Shown piece by piece: positions 60,327 to 64,000 of a DNA stretch of 64,000 nucleotides. The notes under the pieces were generated by a model. That model ran no database searches. It was not told where the DNA came from and was given only the letters and a program-made list of their open reading frames with translations. The DNA lies in the NCBI RefSeq assembly GCF_014201885.1, contig NZ_JACHFN010000010.1:1-64000 (forward strand), given 5' to 3'. Source of the DNA: Deinococcus budaensis (lineage in GTDB: Bacteria > Deinococcota > Deinococci > Deinococcales > Deinococcaceae). The position numbers and the translations under genes are program-made. Each line of letters opens with the position of its first letter. Within the stretch, counting starts at the first letter, position 1.

Positions 60327-61391
60327 TTACCCGTGCCGCGCCAGAAACGCCTCCCGCTCCATCCAGGCGAGTTTCGGTTCGGTTTCTGAGGGAGCCTGCG
60401 CGGTGCCGTACACCGCGCGCATCAGCCGGAAGCCCAGGCCGTACATCCGCGCGGTGAGGGGGGGCAGAGGCACCAGGGTAAAGCCGCTCTTTTCCAGTGG
60501 TCCGTGAAAGAGCGTGACCGCGAACACCACCCGCGCGCCGCGCAGCTCGGGCCGCTCGCGCAGTGCCCGGGCCACGTCGCGCAGCGAGCGCTGATAGGCG
60601 CGGTAGGCAGTCAGGGCGCTGCGGCGGGTCAGGCCGACCAGACGCGGGGAGTGCAGGTGCAGCTCGGCGGCGGGGGTGCCGGGAGTCAGGCGCAGGCCCT
60701 GCGGTTCCAGGCCGCCCGGGAGAGGCCGGGCCGCCACCCGCATCACGGCGTCGGCGCGTTCGGTGAGCGGGACGACCCCGTGCGCGCGGGCAAAGCGGTC
60801 GTCCACCGCGCGGCGGTAGAGGTGCAGCGCCAGGTCGCGCGGCCCGGCCACGCGCAACCCCGGCAGCTCGCGCACCGGCCCCGGGCGGTACCCCAGGGCC
60901 GCCACGCGGGGCAACCACTCGCCCAGTTGGGCGCCCGGCACCCGCACGACCGCGCCGGGTTCCGGCGTGGGCGAGGGCAGCGGCAGCGGACGCACCCCCC
61001 AGGCCGCCAGCCGGGCGAGGTGGGGGCGGCTCAGTCCACCGCCCGGCCCCGGCGTCTCCAGCGTCCAGACGGTCACGGGCTGCCCGGCCACCGCCTCCAG
61101 CAAGGGCAGCTCTCCCGGCTCTCCCCACCCGGCGACCTCGTGCCCGGCGCGGGTGGCGGCGCGCAGGCCGCCGGGGTCGAGGCGGGCCAGGGCGGGAGGC
61201 AGTAGCAAGGTGGCCCGCACGCCCCGGGCCTCCAGCGCCGCGAGCGCCGCGCGCAGCTCGGGGGCTGTCCGCAGCGGCACCGTCAGCCCCAGGGCCGGAA
61301 CGCCGGGATCGCCCCCCCACAGCGCCCCGAAGGCCCCCGCGCGCAGCAGGAGGAGCCAGACGGAGGGTATGGGTGGAGGTGCGGCGGCCAT
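60327..61391 (-). CDS. Degenerate polysaccharide-deacetylase-like protein with YkoP-like C-terminus
   Basis: A 354-residue protein with an N-terminal hydrophobic anchor. Residues about 30-190 follow the NodB deacetylase pattern (LTVPLRTAPELRAALAALEARGVRATLLLPP, then AGHEVAGWGEPG), but the catalytic Asp-Asp is Val-Pro and the metal-binding His pair is missing, so it should lack deacetylase activity. Residues about 200-345 (LALHLYRRAVDDRFARAHG; ELHLHSPRLVGLTRRSALTAY) resemble YkoP domains found beside glycosyltransferases. The next genes are two glycosyltransferases, suggesting a shared glycan or glycolipid role. TACAGT lies six bases before the ATG. Confidence 0.75.
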   Translation of the reverse strand: MAAAPPPIPSVWLLLLRAGAFGALWGGDPGVPALGLTVPLRTAPELRAALAALEARGVRATLLLPPALARLDPGGLRAATRAGHEVAGWGEPGELPLLEAVAGQPVTVWTLETPGPGGGLSRPHLARLAAWGVRPLPLPSPTPEPGAVVRVPGAQLGEWLPRVAALGYRPGPVRELPGLRVAGPRDLALHLYRRAVDDRFARAHGVVPLTERADAVMRVAARPLPGGLEPQGLRLTPGTPAAELHLHSPRLVGLTRRSALTAYRAYQRSLRDVARALRERPELRGARVVFAVTLFHGPLEKSGFTLVPLPPLTARMYGLGFRLMRAVYGTAQAPSETEPKLAWMEREAFLARHG

Positions 61392-61489
61392 TCACCGACT
61401 GTAAAGCAGCGGCCGCCCGCTGGCCGGGGAGGCCCCCCCCTGGCCCTGGCGCGCCTCTCATCTCGGCCGTCGTATGCTCCTGTCTAGCG

Positions 61490-61563
61490 ATGCTTCAGCT
61501 TTCCTTTATCCAGGTACCCTCTTGGCGGCGCGGCGTGGCGGCCGCAGGCGGAAGGCGGGCCGC

Positions 61564-61567
<4 letters not shown>
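61490..61567 (+). promoter_or_regulatory. 25-codon upstream ORF overlapping the glycosyltransferase start
   Basis: TATGCT (61473-61478) precedes an ATG at 61490 that opens [15 protein letters not shown]... and stops at 61567. The stop overlaps the glycosyltransferase GTG at 61564 as GTGA. This is the third start in the window entered from a short upstream frame. Confidence 0.4.
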
Positions 61568-62760
<1,193 letters not shown>

Positions 62761-63477
62761 GGTTCAGGGCGTGCCGCCACAAGAAGGGCAACCAGCCGCC
62801 CGCCAGGCGCCGCGCGCTCGTCTCGACCAGGGCGCCCGGCACGTAGCTCACGGTGCCCAGCTCGGCCAGCGCCTGTCCCATCAGCACGTCCTCGTAGGCC
62901 TCGACCTCGGGGTAGCCGCCCGCCAGCAGCGCGGCCTGACGCGAAAAGGCCATGTTGGCCCCGGCCAGGTTGGGCCGCCCGGCGAGTTCGCAGGCGTGCA
63001 AGAAGGCGCCGTAGCCCAGCTCGGAAGCCAGGCGCAGCGGGCGCGAGACGCCGCAAAAGCGCATCGGGCCGTAGAGGGCCACCTGACCGGGCCGGGCGGC
63101 CGCGTGGGCCAGCCGCGCCAGCCAGTCGGGGGCGGGCAGCGAGTCCGCGTCGGTGGTGGCGACCCAGGTGGTGCGCGCCGCGCCCAGCCCGGCCTGCCGC
63201 GCCCGGGCGATGCCGCCTCCCGCACAGTCCACCACCCGCGCCCCCCAGGCCCGCGCCACCTCGCCCGTGCCGTCGCGGCTGGCGTGATCGACCACGATCA
63301 CCTCGTGGGGGGCCAGACTCTGGCTTGCGAGGGCACGCAGGGTCAGCGGCAGGTAGCTCGCCTCGTTGCGCGCGGGAATGACGACGGTGAACTCCGGCAC
63401 CGGCCCAGGCTAGCAGCCCGCCCCGCCCCGGAGCGCGCGGTGAGGCCGCCGGGGCCTGCTCGCAGGCCAGGCGCCGG

Positions 63478-64000
63478 ATGAGGGGGCGCCTGAGCGGCTG
63501 GCGTGCGCGCGGGTGGTCCCGGCGTCCCCCGCTGCCGCTGCGCCCCGGCACGCGGGGCGGCGTGGCGGCGACCGGGGCGGCGCTGGCCTGCGCCGAGTTT
63601 GTCCGCAGCGGCCTGTACGCGGCGTACCTGCCGCAGGCGAGCGCGGGGCTGCTGGGGCTGCCCAAGGCCGAGGCGGTCGCTGCCGCCGCCGCCGCGCTGA
63701 CGGTGCATTTTCTGGCCGACACCCTGATGCGCGGCCCGGCGGGCGCCCTGATCGCCCGGCGCGGGGTGCGGCTCCCGCTGCTGGCGGGCGCGGCGCTGAG
63801 CCTGGGCGCCCTCGCGCTGCTGCCGCTGGCGCACCACCCCGCCACCCTGCTTCTGATGGCCGCGCTGCACGGCGTCGGCTTCTCGGTGATGTGGCCCGCC
63901 GCCATGAACCTGACCGCCGAGGCGGCCCGGCCCGGGCACCAGGGCCGCGCCCTGACCCTGCTGAGCGTGGGCGTCATGCCCCTGATCGGGGCGGGCGTGC
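63478..64000 (+). CDS. MFS transporter, N-terminal part only
   Basis: The first 174 residues of a gene cut by the window end. After a basic N-terminus ([16 protein letters not shown]) there are five or so hydrophobic helices. The loop between helices 2 and 3 carries the MFS signature in the form [21 protein letters not shown]. Helices 3-5 follow ([37 protein letters not shown]). The substrate cannot be predicted. No strong ribosome site is seen; ATG at 63478 is the most upstream usable start. Confidence 0.78.
   Translation, partial: MRGRLSGWRARGWSRRPPLPLRPGTRGGVAATGAALACAEFVRSGLYAAYLPQASAGLLGLPKAEAVAAAAAALTVHFLADTLMRGPAGALIARRGVRLPLLAGAALSLGALALLPLAHHPATLLLMAALHGVGFSVMWPAAMNLTAEAARPGHQGRALTLLSVGVMPLIGAGV

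Overview
This looks like a chromosomal segment of a Deinococcus species. The sequence is very GC-rich. It carries a Deinococcus-type mix of genes (TrmFO, an Hsp33-family chaperone, manganese catalase, HtrA, BTAD-like TPR regulator, GAF-rich histidine kinase). Very many genes have a -10 hexamer of the form TANNNT placed only 6 to 9 bases before the start codon, which is the leaderless mRNA layout common in Deinococcus. All function calls are by motif and family recognition; no database search was possible.

Layout. 1-11.1 kb: housekeeping and envelope genes: a DUF4258 protein, a tandem GNAT acetyltransferase, a DUF305 protein, an MscS channel overlapping a DUF218 (ElyC/SanA-like) protein, trmFO, a murD-ftsW pair and the GTPase ychF. 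11.2-13.7 kb: a 4-repeat relic CRISPR array, a 42-codon secreted-peptide gene, a 41-codon upstream ORF and a TPR regulator with a C-terminal winged helix. 13.7-24.0 kb: a complete type I-C CRISPR-Cas locus in the order WYL regulator, cas3, cas5c, cas8c (with an internal cas11c start), cas7c, cas4, cas1, cas2, followed by an 18-repeat array. 24.0-31.7 kb: a TauE/SafE exporter, a putative secreted metallopeptidase and a fatty-acid beta-oxidation operon (fadN-like, alpha/beta hydrolase, a low-GC orphan gene, fadA). 31.8-43.6 kb: a frameshifted DUF6194 gene, beta-propeller proteins, an RlmI-like methyltransferase, a CAP/PKD lipoprotein, an ECF-like sigma factor, tsaB, citrate synthase, an MBL hydrolase and a phosphodiesterase-like protein. 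43.7-52.7 kb: tRNA-Ala(CGC), guaB split by a 381-residue intein, a hemolysin III-like protein, manganese catalase, a site-2 protease, a tRNA nucleotidyltransferase, htrA and hslO. 53-64 kb: a peptide-binding lipoprotein, a NarL-type two-component pair, a duplicated-domain secreted protein, a degenerate polysaccharide deacetylase, two glycosyltransferases and the start of an MFS transporter.

How the parts fit. The CRISPR locus has everything needed for adaptation (Cas4-Cas1-Cas2), crRNA processing (Cas5c), surveillance (Cas5c/Cas7c/Cas8c/Cas11c) and target degradation (Cas3). The relic array lies in opposite orientation on the other side of the locus. Its repeat differs at six positions, yet the changes keep the RNA stem paired and keep a UUCG loop. 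The two arrays also share a 10-base leader motif at nearly the same distance from the first repeat. The peptide/TPR-regulator pair beside the relic array resembles RRNPP-type peptide signalling and is the most interesting undescribed candidate here.
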